This document shows, piece by piece, positions 53,151 through 64,000 of a stretch of 64,000 nucleotides of DNA (position 1 is the stretch's first letter; every line of letters starts with the position of its first letter). The notes under the pieces are model-generated. The model worked only from the letters and a program-made list of their open reading frames with translations, was not told the DNA's origin and made no database searches. The stretch is taken from the NCBI GenBank assembly GCA_015179045.1, contig WHUZ01000044.1, positions 248,001 through 312,000 on the forward strand. The letters are read 5' to 3'. The translations under genes and the position numbers were made by a program. Source of the stretch: Kalaharituber pfeilii (lineage: Eukaryota > Ascomycota > Pezizomycetes > Pezizales > Pezizaceae).

Positions 53151-53734
53151 CGCTTGGGGGGTATTCACATCCCCGGGTGCTTCAGGGCGATTTTTCGTTT
53201 TTGCTGATGCAGCTAATCAACTAGTACACACAACTAATGCCTCGACTCATGCTCACATCGTTATCCATTTCGCCGCCAGAGGACCTAACTCCAATACTAG
53301 GGATCTGCTTCCGTATCCTCCTTAATTATCATCCGTGTGTGCAGAACAATGATCCTGAGTGTGATTGTCAACGATATCATCGCACTCTTGAATAGCTCGA
53401 AGTATAGTTAACTCCGCTTCAGCCACTTCAGCGCCAGTAGGTCCACAAGCAATTCATACCTTTAGTCTTGGGGTTACGTGAGGTCGGTGTGCCAGATGCC
53501 GTTCGAGCTGTGTCCGGAAGCTGGTTCTGGGGAAGCCAATATAGTTATCGGGCAACTGGAGGTTTCCGGTGAGTTTGCAATGCTTCCATCATTCGTTTGA
53601 AAACTCTTGAATCTTATGTGCTGATACGCGAGGGTTGTGCTGCGAAATGGCTATGTCGGACAGAAGCTTAGGGATCACTGTTGAAAATGGTATAGTGCAA
53701 CATCCAGTCTTTCCACCACGTTCTGTCAGGGACC

Positions 53735-54440
53735 CATATACCCGGGTCAGGTTAGAGCAGCTGCCTATCTACACTACGTACACGCTTGGTACATAATACC
53801 TCGCCATAGCCTATCAGGCGGCATGCGAGTAATGATATTAAAAAAAAAAAAAAAAAAAAAAATTGGTACACAATGTACCCTCCGGCCCTTCAGCTAGCCC
53901 AGATCGAGGCTGGCGAACCATACCTCGACTGGGTTGCCCTCTACCCCTCCTGCTTCCACCCTTTCTCCTCTAAGGCATCCCAGCACTGCCAGGTGACCAA
54001 CTCACCGCCCTCCTTCTTTCTCTTGGGCCGCTCCAGCTCGACACACTCGAACACCACATGTTCTGCACTCCAAGCTGCTCCATGAGAGCACCGCGCATCC
54101 TGTCCACTGATTTTCCTCCTCCACATGGCTCCGCCTTTTCCAGTCCGCAACCAGATGTAGTTGGCGAGGGCCCTTCTGCACCACTTCACGAACTTGCCCT
54201 TCCCGAACCCAGCTCGCTCCCTCCCCTCCTTTCTCTTTCGAACTAACTCCTGCCGCAGACCGCCCCCAGTGGCCTGCCCATCGTACCTCATACATCTGGC
54301 CCCTCTTTGGCCCTCTCATCTGTGATCTCATTGCCCTCTATCCCCACATTGGCCTTGACCCATGCAAGCCTCACAGCTCTGGGATCCCTCGAGTTCCGCC
54401 GCCTTTCTGCCATGAGCTCTACCACCGGTTGGGAACACTA
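53735..54440 (-). pseudogene. LINE B ORF2 C-terminus (copy B)
   Basis: The same fragment as 27000-27715, with CSHGAAWSAEHVVFEC. One C fewer in a run near 53945 breaks the last codons. Confidence 0.85.
53798..53862 (+). mobile_element. F1 micro-insert (copy B)
   Basis: TSD ttggtaca(t/c)aat at 53786-53797 and 53863-53874. Orthologous to 27070-27136. Confidence 0.93.
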
Positions 54441-54916
54441 CCATCCACACTCTGGCCCATCACGCCTATGATAGTCATAAGATTTGACAAGGGAACTAAG
54501 ATGCAAGTCTGGGGAGGAAGGCCAAACGACCCCCTCCCGAGTTGGCTTGGCGTCCCACCCGCCGGGCCCCCACCCACCACCCGAGACCCTGGGGTTTAGC
54601 CCCATCACCTACACAGAAACGGAGCCAACCATCACCATAAACCGGGTCCCCCCCCCCCCCCCCCCCGAAGCCTTAGGCTTCTACCCGACAGTCACCACAC
54701 ACTCGGAGGAGCCGTGCGTACAGAGCGCGGCGACATCAGGGGTCACGACCAACAGCAGGAAGCGTAAGGGTAAGACCGCGTCGACTCAAGACCCATCGGG
54801 ATGACTCGGGACAGGTACTTTTTACCTGTCCGCTCAGGGACAGGTAGTTCCTTGTACGGTAAGCAGATCGCCAGTGGCGTGCGCTAATATGCAGAGTTTT
54901 CAAGGGTGCCGAGCTC

Positions 54917-54954
54917 TTTTTTTTTTTTTTTTTATTTCATTACTCGCATGCCGA
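54917..54954 (-). mobile_element. F1 minimal insert (38 bp)
   Basis: Poly(T) plus atttcattactcgcatgccg. Perfect TSD gtgccgagctc at 54906-54916 and 54955-54965. Confidence 0.92.
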
Positions 54955-55793
54955 GTGCCGAGCTCGCATGTACCCGAGTACAACTTCATGTATATCAAAG
55001 ATATAGTTACTACCCACTCATAGCTTTTCTCTTCCGCTTCCACTGTCGCGGAATCATTTACCCATTACCACTTGATAGCCAGGACGCGTAGTCTTTCAAC
55101 AAAGCAAGCTGCCACTAGCTCTGAAGTTGACCATACATCCATTAAGTCTACCAGTAATACAGACCATTTATTATGTACTTGTGTTGCTGCGTCCTAAATC
55201 GCCGAATAATTAAAAAAAAGATCTTACCGCAATTTTGTAAATAGTTGGCTGAAGAGCTTTAATAGTATATAAGGCTCTTGAAAACTGTTCTGGCATATAT
55301 TTTCTGCTTATTCAATAGCTTGCCATGCCCACTCTCACTCAGCATTACCTAACATTTAACATTTCCTATCACCTCGGTTTTATTCTGCTTAGCAATTCCT
55401 ATCCCCTATGCATATCCTTTTATACCTAAATAGGCAATATGGGTGATAGATATGATATTCCTGTACTTCATTGAAGTACTCCAATTACTGAAGAGCAGCA
55501 TGCTTTTAATGATGTATTATATTGTCTTCAAGACTATGCATTAGTTACTAGATTTATAGTTGTAGTTTATAAAAATCAACAATTCCTCTTTAGCTTCTCC
55601 ATCCACACTAGCAAATTGAAGGTCCAATAGTACCCATAAAATAAACAATGACCGACAGAGAAGTACCTACAGATCTACCTATTACAATACCTCAATAGCG
55701 GCCACAGGACCAATATACTAATCAAGGCTGACATCTCCTTCTACGATCATTATATGACCAAGAACAGGTATATGGTACCCTTACTGGTGAGAA

Positions 55794-55847
55794 GGCATCG
55801 CATAGCCCCATGGGCGGCAAGCGATCAATAATATGAAAAAAAAAAAA
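55794..55847 (+). mobile_element. F1 micro-insert (54 bp)
   Basis: catcgcatagccccatgggc...aagcgatcaataatatg plus A(12). TSD tggtgagaa at 55785-55793 and 55848-55856. Confidence 0.88.
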
Positions 55848-56198
55848 TGGTGAGAAAGTAACGCTTTTTGCATGTTTGGAGCATACTCATACCAGCCACA
55901 TGCAACGAATGTTTACTAGCACACCTGCTAGTCAAGGTACTCAGCCAATTATCCAGCAATTTGTACAACCAGCTTTAGATTATTTTCGTCAGAAAAAGAC
56001 CAAGGGAAAAGCTAAAGCGCATGCTATAACCTCTGCTGAGTTGGCTGAATGAACAGCTCCTGCTGCAAGAAATACTAGAAAGCGCTATATGGAAGGCTCC
56101 TTAGGTGTAGTTGAGCTTGAGGATATGCAAGCTACGCAGGATGTTATTCTTGTTGCATCAAGGTCCCACTGCACCTATTTAGTTGTTCAGGTATTGTA

Positions 56199-56890
56199 CT
56201 CGTTACCAGCATTTAGTGATGCAGGTGGGGGCGGTGTTGGCAGACCATGCGAGAGGTATGTATTCAGGTGTATAAGCTGCAATATTGAACAACCTGAATG
56301 CATTTGACTCATTGAATATGAGAATAATTTCAACATTGCATTATATTGTGTATGTCCACCATTTGCTATGATTACAGCTTGCACTTGTTGAGGCATAGAA
56401 TCTATCAACTCTAATATCTCTTCACCAGTGATATCATCCCACTCTTCCAGTATTTCATTGCCCTGCCATGGCGAACAGCTACAAGCGGGGTCACGTGAAG
56501 GGAAAAAAAAAAAAAAAAAAACTCTTCTAGTATTCTAGCAACAAGTTGTTCTCCACGAGGTCTAGGAGATCGCTTGTTCAGTCTCTTCTTCATTATTCCT
56601 CAGATAGCCTCAATAGGATTGAGATCTGGAGATGAAGGTGCCCATGTCAAAGACTGCATATTGTATTGTACCAATTCCGAAACCATTGTGTTTGCTTCGC
56701 TGTATGAGCAGAAGCGCCATCCTCCATGACGTACAGCAGCAATTCGCATATGCACTTTCTGGTAGAAAGGATTTAATTGGAATTGTACAGTTCTACGACT
56801 CGATATTGCATCTCACCACACCTGAACACAGACCTGTCGCAAGGTCTGCTAACACCGCCCCCACCTGCATCACTAAATGCTGGTAACGAG
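56199..56890 (-). mobile_element. Tc1/mariner element remnant (692 bp)
   Basis: TA target on both sides (56197-56198, 56891-56892). TIRs of about 50 bp begin CTCGTTACCAGCATTTAGTG. Minus-strand transposase C-terminus: SPDLNPIEAIWGIMKKRLNK around the last catalytic acidic position, then EELLELIDSM-type text read as EEILELIDSMPQQVQAVI. The N-terminal half is deleted or shifted, and an F2 insert splits it, so it is inactive. Confidence 0.88.
56455..56520 (+). mobile_element. F2 micro-insert (66 bp)
   Basis: TSD actcttc(c/t)agtatt at 56441-56454 and 56521-56534. Six extra bases precede CCCTGCC. Confidence 0.9.
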
Positions 56891-57219
56891 TACTCGAGTA
56901 CATAATATCTTAGCTTAGGTACCTCTGAATCGTAATCCTTGAAAACCCTGCATATTAGCGCACGCCACTGGCGATCCGCTTACCGTATAAGGAACTACCT
57001 GTCCCTGAGCGGACAGATAAAAAGTACCTGTCCGGAGTCATCCCGCAAGACCCATACGCATTCAAGCGCAGATTGGACGAAAGGGAAGCGGGAAAGATCG
57101 CTACCGCGCCAACAGTCCGGGCCCCGAGCACCACACGTACCGATGACACCCTCGCCGGTATCCCCACCGCACCAAAACCATCAACTCCCGAGCCTACCCA
57201 AGCTCAATGCCCAGCACCC

Positions 57220-57284
57220 TACCCTGCCATGGCCAAGTGCTACAAGCGGGGTTATGTGATTAAAAAAAAAAAAAAAAAAAAAAA
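57220..57284 (+). mobile_element. F2 micro-insert (65 bp), copy B only
   Basis: Perfect TSD atgcccagcaccc at 57207-57219 and 57285-57297. Copy A has the uninterrupted site at about 28207, so this is a dated insertion. Confidence 0.95.
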
Positions 57285-58169
57285 ATGCCCAGCACCCAAA
57301 CGGAAAAACCCAGAACCCCCCCCCCTCCCCTCCCCCGCCAACCACCTCCGACGCCACCACAACCTCAAAAGTCGGCATCGTCATACACGAGATAGCCCTG
57401 AGGAAGGATCTAGGGAAGGTCCAAAAATGGTTGGAGGAAGCCAACAAGGATCTACGGAAGACAACAGGGATCCGTTGGCTCAGGAAGAAGCAGACACTGA
57501 TCGACGAGGGGAAAAAGACAAGCTCAACGGTAGTCTACTTAGAGAAAACTACCGAGGTCGGCAAAGTCAGGCTCGGAGGACGATGGCTGAGAGTGGACCA
57601 GTATGAATGGGACCGCGGACGGAAATAGGTGGTTAAGGTCCCCGCACATGCTGGGCTTTGGAGGACACTACCCACACCACCAGCGAGAGTCGTGGGCTTC
57701 ATACATGTTATTTAGTTTAGATTATTTCCTTTCACTTATTCTTTATGTAACTAAACCTCGCCATAGCCCACAGGGCGGCATGCGAGTAATGAGCTAAAAA
57801 AAAAAAAAACCATCGAACTTCCCTATCAAAAGCGAAATTTGACGCTGGATTGACTAAACGCGGGGCTAATGCATGGCCTGCATTCGTTCAGTGAAATTGT
57901 AATTCAACGCAAGTGCTATCATAGTCTCCAAAACCAGGCCCTATTGAGCAGTTAGAACACAATTAATGTACAATTTGCAATACAATCAATACAGAGAAAA
58001 TACTTTTATTAAAACGCTCAACTCATGCGATTAAATTACAAATAGTCACCATTCGACAAAATTTACCTAGTCATTCCTCATAGGGAACTAGTGCCTACCG
58101 TCTCCACCAGATCCTTAACCATTGTCCCTCCCAAGACTTCGGCGTACCCACTTCCTAAGCTTTATATGA

Positions 58170-58209
58170 TGCCTTGCCATGGCGAACACCTGCAAGCGGG
58201 TAGCGTGAA

Positions 58210-58246
<37 letters not shown>
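58170..58246 (+). mobile_element. F2 micro-insert (copy B)
   Basis: Counterpart of 30737-30800 with a longer poly(A) (about 35). TSD gc(t/c)ttatatga-type. Confidence 0.87.
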
Positions 58247-58247
<1 letters not shown>

Positions 58248-58331
58248 CCTTATATGACATGCTCAGGGCGCCCGCCACACCCGCCACCTCTCTCCTCCAG
58301 TGTGCCAACATATCGTGCTCTCTCCCGTCAC

Positions 58332-61300
58332 CTAGTTCGCTCTGCCCTCCGAGTTCAGAAGGTCTTCGACTTTGTCATGTCCGCCTTCTGTCGCCAACAT
58401 CAGTGGAGTTTTCTCCAACTTGCATCTCGCTGTCCTATCGGCTCCTCTAGCCAACAGCGCTTTCACAGCATTCACCTGCCCCACTTGAGCAGCAACGTGT
58501 AGTGCTGTCCTGCCCTGCGCATTAATCTCTTCAATTTTCGCTCCCTTCTCCAACAGTAGCTCTACCACCTTTTCGTGTCCATAGTACGCCGCCGATTGGA
58601 GCGCAGTCCATTGCTCTTTGCCCTTCGCTTCCACGTCCGCCCCTCTAGCCAACAGCGTTTGCACAGCGTCTAACATTCCGAATCCTGCAGCATAGTGTAG
58701 TGCAGTCCTTCCATTCTTATCAACCGCTTGGATATTCGCCCCTCTATCCAACAGCATTGTCACAGCATTCACCTGTTCCCATCTGGCAGCACGATGTAAT
58801 GCACTCCGTCCGCTCTGATCGATCGCTTGAACATTCGCCCCCCTGTCCAATAGCGTTTCTATAGCATCCACCATACCCCATCCGGCAGCAAACTGTAGTG
58901 CAACAAAGCCGTTGTTATCAGTCGCTTCGATATACGCCCCCTTGTCCAACAGCTGTTTCATGGCATCTACCTTTCCATATCGGGCCGCGTGGTGTAGTGC
59001 TGTCTTGCCCGCCGCATCCTTTGCTTCAATACTTCCCCCTTTATTCAACAGCTGTTTTACTGCATCCGCCTCTCCCTCTTTGGCAGCATGGTGTAGTGCA
59101 GTCATGTCCATCGCATCCCGGGCTTCAATATCCGCCCCCTTCTCCAACAGGACTTCTACCACTGCTGCCTTTAGTTCGGTAGTAAGCTGCAGTTCGCTGC
59201 CTGACTCTCCTTACCCATGTACAGCGCTTTCACCTTGTCTACCTTCCGTTCTCCGGCTGCGTAGTGCAGTGCAGTCATGCCCTGCGCATCCCTCGATTCA
59301 ACCATCGCCCCTTGTCCAACAGAACCTCTACCATACTCAACTTTCCTAGGCTAGCGGCGAGGTGTAATGCAGTAAATCTGTCTCTCCTGTCCTGTACTTC
59401 ATGGTCAAGCTTTGCTTCCTTGTCGCTAAGTACAGTCACCAGGGTCTTGTCACCGGCCAAAACGGCCAAATGTAAAGCTGTACACCCTTTTTCGTCTTCA
59501 TGGGACAGCTGTACATTTTGATGCTCCGGAATAGTTTTCAAACAATTCTCAGCGCATGCCATTTTTACTCCGCAGTCTTGATTCCCTATCAAACAAAGGT
59601 GCAAGGGGAGCCTACGGGATTGGTCTCCGGCAAGCCTGTCAGCTCTTCTGTCTAACAACAGCTTCATTACTTTGGTAGATTTGTATAAAGCTGCTAGATG
59701 AAGTGGTGAGTGTTTGGCGTTATCCACCACGCTTGGGTTTGCCCCTGCTGTGAGTAGGTTGGTCGTTATATCCTCATTCCCTCTAGCAGCTGTATAGTGA
59801 AGGGGAGTCATTCCATTCCGGCCATATTTCTCTACTTTGGCCTTCACGCGGAGAAGATTGCGAATAAGAGGAAGATTTCCAAGCATTACGGCATAATGTA
59901 GTGGTGTTAATCCAAGGATGTCTGGCGTGTTTGCTGACTGGCTTAAATCATCATCAGTAGGTTCTGGTCGTTCAGGATCATTCTCATCATCAGGGACTGC
60001 ATAATGTAGCGGTGTTCGCTCAAAGATGTCAGTGTTGGAAGAAAAATGCCTTCTACCCTCGAATGATTGTAGGGAACCCGAACTAGGGCTCAGCGCTTCA
60101 TAATGGTCGCGGCTGAACCGTAACGTAGGAGGTAGTTTCCTGAATTCAGACTCCCATGCAGTTTCCAACGTCCGTTGCCCTGGATAACACCTGCATTTTA
60201 GCTTCCCTCTCATAGACAACAAATTGTGTAGTTGCGCTCGCAGTGAGTGAAGATCATCTGGGAGTTCCTCATTGTGTAACTCTTTTGAGAGTTCATTGAA
60301 TGCATTCGTGGCATCCTCATCGTCACTATAGGATCGACGCTCCAATTCGTAATCCCCTATTCCATCCGACAAGGAGTGGTAAAATCCTAAGACTACCGCT
60401 AGGGCCTTCACAGCCACTGGATCATCCCAATGGAAGGTCTTGAATGCGTTGAAGAGCTTTCGGTAAATTTTTTCCAGCTTGTGAAAATTTCCCTTTTGAC
60501 TCCAAAGGAAGGGCTTTCTCTCGTGCCCAACTATTCATGATCACAACCGTCAGTCTGCTGTTCAAAAAAGGTCGCACCTAATTGGTTTACCAACTTTATG
60601 ACCTCATCCACTTTTGGCAGGCTTCCGCATCGGCTAAATGCTGTTACGATCATGACATGTGCTTCTTTCGCGCTGCAAAGCCCGCCTCTTTCGGCACCTC
60701 GAGCCAACTTTCCAAGTACACCATTCTCCAATTTTATGTTGAGGCTACGTGTCGTATTACTATTACTCTTCTCGATTATAGTGGTTTCATCTTCGATGTG
60801 TGGGTTCCTGCGAGAAGCCGTTTCTAAGAATCGTGAAAATGCATGCATTGCACACATTGTCGTCATCGAACGATAACTAACCAAAGCGATAGCAGTACAA
60901 TGGTTATGATCATGTACGAAGTCAAAATCTTCAACCAGGTGCGCATGCTTGTATCTTAGCCTTTTACCCCCCTCACGAATTGCCTCTCTGAACTCCTTTG
61001 TAAACTTCTCTATGCTCCAGTTAGTATTCTCTGAAATCTACACATTCAACACAGATTGTATATGAATATGAAGGCCTACCACTATCAATCGTGCACCCAT
61101 AAAAATCGTGGGATAATACCTCTGTAACCGAGATGTAATCCTCCTTTTTTCGCTTTCTGTTCCCATCCAGACCTTCAAGTGAAACTTCGTAAAGCGGATA
61201 CCTCTTATCTTTAATCCACCAGCAACAATCTCTCCAAAAGGCAACGCTTTTCTTTCCTAGTATGTGCACCTTCTTTCCACTCGATGGCTTCCCATCGAAA

Positions 61301-63219
61301 GCATAGAGCCATAACGATAGCATGGCCTCTAGTTGTGCTCTGTCCACCTTCCATTGATTCGATAAGACGTCCTTTTTGAAACTAAAGTTAATTGATTGGA
61401 GGTCGCGTTTTAAGCTCTCATCCAAACCCATCGGGAACAAAGTGTTAGTGGCTTCATCAGCGGCGTTACCCAAGGAATTTGCGGCCTCGGTAGCACTGCA
61501 TTTCCAACCGGTTATCTCCGATAGCCGCTTTCTAACATTAACTGTATCACGCGTGATTTCATCCCTGTTTGAGAACAATAAGCTGTCAAACCTGACTCTG
61601 GCGACCCTCTCGCTGTCTTTTTTCCAGTACACTGCACCTTTGCCCCACATATCTTGCAGCCTTTCCCGGTTTAAGTTTTCATTGCGCATCTTCTCCCAGA
61701 AATACCCATCACCGTTACGTTTAATGTCAGAATCCTTATCATTCCCTAGTACCAATCTCGTCGCAAGCCAGTCGAGCTCGAACCCCTTGGGAAGTCTTGT
61801 TGCAATGGGGCGTCGAGCAACATCAAATCTCACCCATGATCTTACAATCGTCATGACCACGGTCGCACCCAACTGTGCAATCGTCGCAGACCAGTGCAGT
61901 GCACGTAAGCCGGTTGCAAAGGCAAGAAATCCTAGTATGCTTATGAATGTCGCAAATACCACCATACCTTGTGTTGATAAAGGAGTAGGAACTCTTTCAT
62001 CAGGACCGGTTTGATGTCCATATCCTGTTGGAGGATCCGATTCGACCTTCTCTTCATCACTATATAAAACGTCGGCAGGATGAGAGGTCATGAAGAAATC
62101 TTTTTCGTCTTTGGCGAAGAGTATGAAGGAGTCGAAACTTTCATCACTCACAGTCTGTGCCTGCTGGACCCAAAAGAGACGGAATTTCTGCCCGTTAGTT
62201 GTTCTCCAGTACGTCTCCGTGGTGCTTTTCTCGACAATGTACGAACAAAGTAACATTCCAATTACTAAACACACAGTTCCGGCAATGGTGACAGACAGGC
62301 CTGACGAGATCGGTAATGGGCTGTTACGGTTTCTCTTTTGCAGGCTTGGGTGGTAAGCAACTAGAGTTTCAGCTACCAGTACACCGCCTTGAAGAATAAT
62401 CGCGAATACGGCCGTAGCCCATAATTCCAAGTCCGGGCGGCGACTAGCAAGATTGATGCTGATATTTGGAGGATAGGATGTACATGACGAGAATGTCGAT
62501 GTTGATTCTGCAGTGAAGGTTCTGGGGGCGCCTTTCTCTGTATCCCTTGGGGTACTTGGACGAGAACCCCTTAGCTTTTGAAGAAATTGTTTTATCCAAG
62601 GCGATGCTAATTGGATCCATTCCCGTCAGCTTCAGTCTCCAATATTTGTAAGCTTGCAATTAGCGTGGAATATGACGATACCTTGCTTCCTTGTTAGAAG
62701 TCCTTGCTTCTTTGCCTCTTCTAAATTATACAAACCGGACCTCTCCGGATTTTTTTCCCTCTCTTCAGGAAAATACAGAATGCGTGCCATAGGTGCGGAT
62801 CCCGCTACTCGCACAATTTGGCTGCCGTTCCAGAGTTCACACACGTCAGGAGACGTAGATGACATCAAATCAACCTCGACTGCACCTCTGCTCTCCCTAG
62901 CCCTCCCAATTGTTGCTTTCAACCGAGTCGGACCACTCACACGGATTGCGCTCACGACTGCAGTGATTGCTCCGAGGGGAGCCATTGAAAAGATAATATT
63001 CTCTGACCAGCTCATTGTTCGGCTCATAAACTGTATGGTAACCTGCTCACCGAAAAGCGCTAGAAGTGGGCCCAGGTCAGAGATGAAGGTATCGGAAAAA
63101 CCAGCAGCAGTTTCATCCGCATTATCTTGAGCTATTGCCGGTTTGAACGTGCAAATCAAGGCTAAAACGCTGGAAGCCAACCGCCTACGGAGCGGAATGT
63201 AGAGATTCCTAAAACTCAT
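58332..63219 (-). CDS. Membrane-anchored ankyrin-repeat protein, copy B (disrupted)
   Basis: The same gene model as copy A: exons 63219-62682, 62606-61080, 61009-60578 and 60530-58332, with introns of 75, 70 and 47 nt. Here the A-run near 60475 keeps the frame (HKLEKIYRKLF) and the copy A stop position reads TAC. Two single-base losses occur instead, near 59308 (within a C-run) and near 59210 (within another C-run), in the ankyrin part. The exon sum is two short of a multiple of three, matching two deletions. The protein would be about 1,565 residues, shorter than A because it has one GKRLR-type unit and a smaller, differently composed ankyrin array (e.g. EARDAMDMTALHHAAKEGEA). Function unknown; ankyrin arrays usually bind proteins. 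Confidence 0.78.
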
Positions 63220-63825
63220 AGCAAGGACTATGTCGATATTGGGTGCTAACGATAATCGTTGACTTAATTGCTGCGTAGAGTAAGCCTGACGGGGTTTGGG
63301 TTTTGCTTAGGTTTGATGTATGACTGGATAAGCACAAAATGACCCCGATAGAAATACCACAAACGTGGGCTTATGCAAGCCGCTTTCAATGTTCACAGGA
63401 TCTAGGGGCTGATTGATGGAATAAATTAACCAGATATAAGGGTTGATCGAGAAATGGAGATTTGAGGTGACCGTATTTCGAATACTCAGGTCTGGCATAG
63501 ATCGTTAGAGAAGGCGTAGAGGCAGGTGTGGGTAGTGACGGGGACCCGAGGGGGAAGGTTTCTGAGTGTTGGAGCTATTATACGAATAGCACTGAGAGTC
63601 TAGAGTGTAGGTGCTGTAATATGACCTAGTATAGTCATCAGAGCTCATGGTGTGCATTGTGGCAAGAGGGGCGGTCTAGGGCAGAGGGGGGTCTTGCGCA
63701 CTCGCAGAGGACTAAGGATGGTCTTGATGAAGCTGCTGGAGTCGGTGGAAAGGACGGCGTGGGAGGGAGGGTGCCGAGTCTGTGATTGACTGCGAATTTG
63801 AACATCTTTCCTTTTTATGATAGCA

Positions 63826-63877
63826 TCTCGTCATAGCCCGTGGGGCCGCACACGAGTAATGACACCAAAAAAAAAAG
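63826..63877 (+). mobile_element. F1-like tail (copy B)
   Basis: Counterpart of 36771-36824 with only about 10 A after cacgagtaatgacacc. Confidence 0.72.
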
Positions 63878-64000
63878 GAAAAAGGTGCACATGTAGTAAC
63901 GAAAATAAGCAATAGTTTTGACCAATCTGAAAATCCTCCGAAGAGAGGTATTGCAATGAACTTGGCTTAGATACACGAACATAGCATCGTTGGCGTACAG

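Larger units (their letters stand above)
54797..57045. mobile_element. Mutator-like element (2.25 kb), copy B only
   Basis: Perfect 10-bp TSD caagacccat (54787-54796, 57046-57055). TIRs of about 110 bp (54797-54906, 56936-57045) start CGGGATGACTC and differ at few sites. Long TIRs and a 9-11 bp TSD fit MULE. Internal frames near 55470-55610 (EEQHAFNDVLYCLQDYALV) and 55860-56180 (QQFVQPALDYFRQKKTKGK) may be transposase debris; I cannot assign them. It carries a Tc1-like element and three micro-inserts. Confidence 0.85.
54450..57810 (+). pseudogene. ORF1-only F1-tailed element (copy B), split by a MULE
   Basis: The N-terminal half runs 54484-54796 (SPITYTETEPTITINRV, RKRKGKTAS), then the MULE. 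The rest is 57056-57628, with an F2 insert at 57220 and the C-terminal domain (KKTSSTVVYLEK, GGRWLRVDQYEWDRGRK, stop). 3' UTR and F1 tail (57758) follow. It lacks the 1.63 kb insertion of copy A, so it shows the empty site and again no ORF2. Confidence 0.87.
53210..64000. repeat. Segmental duplication, copy B (continues past window)
   Basis: Collinear with 26476-36960 (offset about 26.7 kb, growing to about 27.0 kb). It carries the same F1 and F2 inserts at equivalent sites plus B-only insertions, and is still homologous at base 64000. Confidence 0.93.

Overview
The window looks like a transposon-dense stretch of a filamentous ascomycete (Pezizomycotina) genome. The evidence is Tad1-like non-LTR retrotransposons with RNase H and C-terminal zinc knuckles, nuclear tRNA genes with introns, 47-75 nt protein-gene introns with CTRAY/TACTAAC branch sites, and AT-rich degraded repeats of the kind left by repeat-induced point mutation (RIP). 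Three host-type protein genes are supportable: a stand-alone RNase H (21.1-21.8 kb, minus) and two copies of a large membrane-anchored ankyrin-repeat gene (30.9-36.2 kb and 58.3-63.2 kb, minus). There are two tRNA genes: Lys-CTT at about 1.0 kb and Asp-GTC at about 19.3 kb.

Layout. 0-8.6 kb: LTR-retrotransposon debris (gypsy RNase H, solo LTRs) with scattered short poly(A) inserts. 8.9-13.7 kb: two ORF1-only non-LTR elements. 14.9-18.2 kb: a terminal-inverted-repeat element carrying a LINE, which itself carries a solo LTR. 18.3-26.0 kb: LINE remnants, the RNase H gene, and a nested stack of LINE, second LINE, Mutator-like element and inner inverted repeat. 26.5-37.0 kb: segmental-duplication copy A. 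37-42 kb: unassigned DNA with MITEs. 42.1-47.1 kb: a LINE (family B) with endonuclease, RT and RNase H parts, split by four insertions. 48.4-52.6 kb: a degenerate minisatellite broken by a 1.7 kb palindromic element, then a further inverted repeat. 53.2-64.0 kb: duplication copy B, which runs off the window.

The unifying theme is two sets of very short retroposed inserts, mostly 34-160 bp, each ending in poly(A) and usually flanked by 9-14 bp target-site duplications. One set (F1) is the extreme 3' end of a Tad-like LINE. The other (F2) is the extreme 3' end of LINE family B and of the ORF1-only elements. Each tail forms a short stem-loop, and many copies begin exactly at the base of, or inside, that stem-loop. 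The A/B duplication provides matched empty sites that date three insertions: a 1.63 kb ORF1-only element in A, and an F2 insert and a Mutator-like element in B.

Splicing the open frames of the ankyrin gene joins what look like three separate ORFs into one gene of about 1,700 (A) or 1,565 (B) codons. Both copies are damaged at different places.
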